A stretch of 58,271 nucleotides of DNA from the NCBI GenBank assembly GCA_002298905.1, contig DBMA01000023.1, positions 1-58,271 of the forward strand, read 5' to 3'. Under the pieces are notes generated by a model, which was not told the DNA's origin, did no database searches, and saw nothing but the letters and a program-made list of their open reading frames with translations. Position 1 is the stretch's first letter. Every line of letters begins with the position of its first letter. This document shows, piece by piece, positions 55,427 through 58,271 of the stretch. The translations under genes and the position numbers were made by a program. The stretch comes from Mycoplasma sp. UBA710 (GTDB lineage Bacteria > Bacillota_I > Bacilli_A > Mycoplasmatales > Metamycoplasmataceae).

Positions 55427-56569
55427 TTATTTAGCTCCTGAGTATTGTAACTTAATATCATAAGTACCATCATCACTACTATCATTGGTTAAAAAGCTCA
55501 TATCATTTAAATCTCCCTTTCAACCCATACTTTTTAAATTTTCATATTCTAATGGTACATATCCTTCATTTTTAATAATATTTTTTGCTTGTTCATTAAA
55601 TAAAATTCAAGCAATCATTCTAGGAATTTCTGGAATATTTTTAATATAAATCATTGAATAAATTAAATTAAGTGGTCTATATCAATTGTATGTTTTGGCA
55701 ATCACTTCCGGATTTAAAGGCGATACAGGTTCAGGCGATATTTGTTTATCATTATACAAAGCGACTTTAAAACCATATTTACGAATTTCGTCAATATTAT
55801 TAATTACAAATCCTGCAGATAAATATACTAAAGAACCTTCTGGTCCATTTTTAGCAACATTTCAAGCTTGAGAATTAGATTCAGCAGTTTGTATTACATT
55901 GGTACCATAACTACCATTAACAATTGCATCATTAATGCTATTTTTTACATTTTCTGTTAAATTTTGTCAATAATTAGTATCTTTATAATTTAAGTGAGAA
56001 TCCTTAAAAAAGGCATCAGTAGTTCCAGATACACTACTCCCTCCATTTCTAGCATATGGAGTAATAATTGTTTCATCATTATTATTTAATAATTCTCCTA
56101 ATTTAAATTGTTTTTTTCCTGAAAAAGTATAGTATATTTTTGCTAAATTTTCTTCATTGATAATTAAATCTGTATTTATAGATATTGATGATGGTTTATA
56201 AATAAGAACAATACCATCTCATGCAATAGTTACAGTTTTTACTTTTTTTTCATCTCAAACTTGATATTTATTATTATTAGCACCTAAATTTAATATATCT
56301 GGCTTTGTAGACGCCATTCCTATTTCTTTAGTTCCATTAATTATTGAATTAATACCAACACCTGAACCACCGGCAGAAGTAACTACGTCAATAAAGTTAA
56401 TATATGGACTTAATGCATTTATTAATGGTAAAACAGCAGTTGAACCACCCAAAGATACTAAAGGGGTTTTAACAAGACATCCACTCAAGAATACAACACT
56501 GCAAGAAACAACACCAACACCAACAACTGGCACCAATATTTTTCAAAATTTCTTCACATTTGTTTTCAT
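55427..56569 (-). CDS. pstS: Phosphate-binding lipoprotein (PstS-like)
   Basis: A 380-residue lipoprotein. A hydrophobic signal ends in lipobox FLSGC (Cys at about residue 31). The mature protein has LGGSTAVLPLINAL and TSAGGSGVGINSIINGTKEIGMAS, the two phosphate-contact loops of PstS-type binding proteins, and later ARNGGSSVSGTTDAFF. It captures phosphate for the PstCA permease encoded right after it. It starts 11 bases after cinA. Several TGA Trp codons (for example at 56252). Confidence 0.88.
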
Positions 56570-56580
56570 ATATTTGTGAT

Positions 56581-56991
56581 TTACACAAATATTTTACATA
56601 AATTTAATTTTTTTATAGCAATTTCTACAGCTTTTTTTCTTATTTCATTTCTTGATAAATTAGGATAAAAAAATTCATATACTTGATTATTAATTGCAAT
56701 ATAAAATAAACCAACAGGTTTATCTTCCATTGCAGTTGGTCCGGCATTACCTGTAAAAGCAATACAATAATCTACATTAAAGAATTCTTTTCCTCTTTTA
56801 GCCATTTCTAAAGCAGCATTTGAATTAATAACGCCATTTTCTACATTCACACCTAATTTGTCTTTTATATCATTATGATAAGTTACAATAGAACCTTTAA
56901 AATACTTGCTAGAACCAGGTTTTTCTACAATAGTAGCTGCAAATAAACCCCCAGTAAAAGATTCCACAGATGCTAAAGTAAAATTTTTCAT
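56581..56991 (-). CDS. pncC: CinA C-terminal-type NMN amidohydrolase
   Basis: A 136-residue protein corresponding to the CinA C-terminal domain alone: ASVESFTGGLFAATIVEKPGSSKYFKGSIVTY, then IAFTGNAGPTAMEDKPVGLFYIAI. The catalytic Ser is in ESFTGG (usually E-S-C-T-G-G). The enzyme deamidates nicotinamide mononucleotide. The N-terminal MoaB-like domain of full CinA is absent, as in PncC. It lies between the chromate-transporter genes and pstS on one strand. No TGA codons. Confidence 0.9.
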   Translation of the reverse strand: MKNFTLASVESFTGGLFAATIVEKPGSSKYFKGSIVTYHNDIKDKLGVNVENGVINSNAALEMAKRGKEFFNVDYCIAFTGNAGPTAMEDKPVGLFYIAINNQVYEFFYPNLSRNEIRKKAVEIAIKKLNLCKIFV

Positions 56992-57011
56992 ATGTAATTA
57001 TTATAAATAAT

Positions 57012-57674
57012 TTATAATCATGGTTCAAAAATAATTAAACATAAAATAATATTAATAATAATTATGTATATAGTGTTAATTTGATATTTTTTCATTATTC
57101 AATATTCTGTAGGAATAGAGATCAAAGTTCAAGCCAATATCATTCAATATCTTCAACCTGTAAAGAATTGATCGGTTTTAAAATATAAGTATTTATCCAA
57201 GTTATGGATATTATCACTTAAATCATTAAATCCTATAAAAGGTAACAAAATACTTATAAATAAATTAATGATAATAGAACAAAGAATTCCTCCAATAATA
57301 GGTTTCATTATTTTAGAAAAACCAATCATAAATTTTGTTTCTTTAATTTTTTTATATTTGTTAAAGATTAATAATATTAAACTGATGGGTATCATGATGA
57401 AAACAATATAAGTTGCTATCATTACTAATCAACCTCATCAATTACCATTAGCAGCTAAAAAACCTGAGACAAATGCAAGTTTTAGGCCAAAAACTCCAGG
57501 AGTAGCATTAGTAATTGATAAAACAGAATTTCACACATCTTGCTCAACACCCAATATATTTACAAGCAAAATTTTAAAATAAGGAATAAAAATTTGTGCC
57601 CCACCAAAAACAACTATAGAAATAACTAAACAGCCTAAAATAACAACAACTACACCTAATAATGTTCCAAGCAT
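57012..57674 (-). CDS. Chromate transporter family membrane protein (half unit A)
   Basis: A 220-residue protein with about five to six TM segments. FGGAQIFIPYFKILLV at the N-terminus and TNATPGVFGLKLAFVSGFLAA match the short (single-domain) CHR family. Two such halves normally work together. The natural substrate in host-associated bacteria is not known; chromate or sulfate transport is only the family name. It starts 2 bases after the stop of the second half-unit gene. Trp-Trp from two TGA codons follows the conserved loop. Confidence 0.8.
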
Positions 57675-57676
57675 CT

Positions 57677-58271
57677 TTATTTATTCATATCCTTTTTCTT
57701 TTTAATTGTTTGTACTATAATGAGACAAATAATAAAAAATGCAATGATAAAAATAGGAATAGATCAAGGAACAGGAACAAATACAGTAAATAAAAGAGTA
57801 ATTACAAAAATAAATCAATGAATAAAAAAATTTAATTCATTTTTATTTCTTTTAATATATCTAATAGACATATCTATAAGTAAAATAATAATAACAGGAA
57901 TTACTGCTGCATAAATTATCTTTAAATATTGTATTGGAATAAAAGTTGTTCCTAAATAAAAAAGAATAAAAAATAATATTGTATGAGGAATCATGGATAA
58001 CATCATTACCAAGTAAGCTTTTCATTTTGATTTTAATAATAGAAAAGATATATAAGTCATTCCTTCAATAGCGCTTGCACCAGGAATAGCGTTTGTTATT
58101 ACTAAGATATCATCTATATCTTCATTACTAATTCAATGATATTTATCTACACAATAATTTTTAATCATTGGAAATAAAGCATTACCCCCACCAAAAGCTA
58201 AAAGAGAAACTTTGATAAATAGAATTAATATTTTTCAAAATGTGGGTTGATTTGTATTAATATTTTTTTTC
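57677..58271 (-). CDS. Chromate transporter family membrane protein (half unit B, cut by window end)
   Basis: The C-terminal 197 codons of a gene whose start lies beyond the window. SLLAFGGGNALFPMIKNYCVDKYHWI and TNAIPGASAIEGMTYISFLLL (usual T-P-G-P) are the CHR-family signature, followed by further TM segments and a Lys-rich tail. It is the upstream partner of the 57012-57674 gene (2-base gap). Several TGA Trp codons. Confidence 0.8.

Noticed and set aside
1..58271. Many apparently broken genes when TGA is read as stop
   Set aside because: The TGA positions coincide with expected Trp and frames continue with intact motifs, so this is genetic code 4, not gene decay. Only the ART-like gene (TAA) and the two R-M genes (frame change) are truly broken.
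1..58271. CRISPR arrays, insertion sequences, phage or integrative-element genes
   Set aside because: No regularly spaced repeats, transposase or integrase motifs, or terminal inverted repeats with target duplications were seen.

Overview
This window is from a mollicute, most likely a mycoplasma of the hominis/synoviae/pulmonis side of the group. It is very AT-rich, almost every protein-coding gene contains in-frame TGA codons at positions where tryptophan is expected (genetic code 4), genes are tightly packed with overlapping start and stop codons, and lipoproteins with mycoplasma-type lipoboxes are common. I joined coding regions across TGA codons; TAA and TAG are treated as the only stops.

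Layout. 0-5.6 kb: the end of an unknown gene, then a minus-strand run (ezrA, thiI, gapN, a GT32-like glycosyltransferase). 5.7-11.2 kb: a plus-strand coiled-coil protein, then yloU/asp23-fakA-plsX-rnc (fatty-acid activation, phospholipid precursors, RNase III). 11.2-19.7 kb: a minus-strand export-type ABC system with a 2268-residue FtsX-type permease, an ATPase and a small membrane protein. 19.8-30.4 kb: nucleoside uptake and salvage (BMP lipoprotein, ABC ATPase, two permeases, second BMP lipoprotein), continuing into cysS, deoD and an RlmD-like methyltransferase. 30.5-34.2 kb: rlmB, UPF0154, rpsD, glpF (plus strand), whiA and an isolated 5S rRNA gene. 34.3-36.9 kb: a decayed ADP-ribosyltransferase-like lipoprotein, tRNA-Trp(CCA), an alpha/beta hydrolase and recO. 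36.9-46.4 kb, plus strand: an orphan winged-helix regulator, an S1 protein, pgi, SRP RNA, a possible replication origin, dnaN, yaaA, argS, rpoE, tsaE-tsaB-tsaD and metK. 46.4-48.5 kb: a secreted glycine-zipper protein overlapping a multi-TM protein. 48.5-51.0 kb, minus strand: truB, a HAD phosphatase and ribF. 51.1-53.5 kb: a restriction-modification pair. 53.5-58.3 kb, minus strand: two chromate-transporter halves, cinA, pstS and a fused pstC-pstA.

How it works together. The nupABC-like transporter with two substrate-binding lipoproteins feeds purine nucleosides to DeoD, as expected for an organism without de novo purine synthesis. GlpF, PlsX and FakA serve lipid supply from host glycerol and fatty acids. 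Pgi and GapN belong to glycolysis. tsaE/B/D, thiI, truB, rlmB and the RlmD-like enzyme modify RNA.

The points most worth attention are: a restriction-modification pair (an M.SssI-like cytosine-C5 methyltransferase next to a predicted HNH nuclease) in which both genes are out of frame at poly-A tracts by shifts of opposite sign; dnaN-yaaA without dnaA but with DnaA-box-like sites upstream; a response-regulator-like protein in a lineage generally lacking two-component systems; and several short perfect palindromes lying on promoters. No CRISPR array, transposase or phage gene was seen. No gene-free stretch exceeds about 280 bases.
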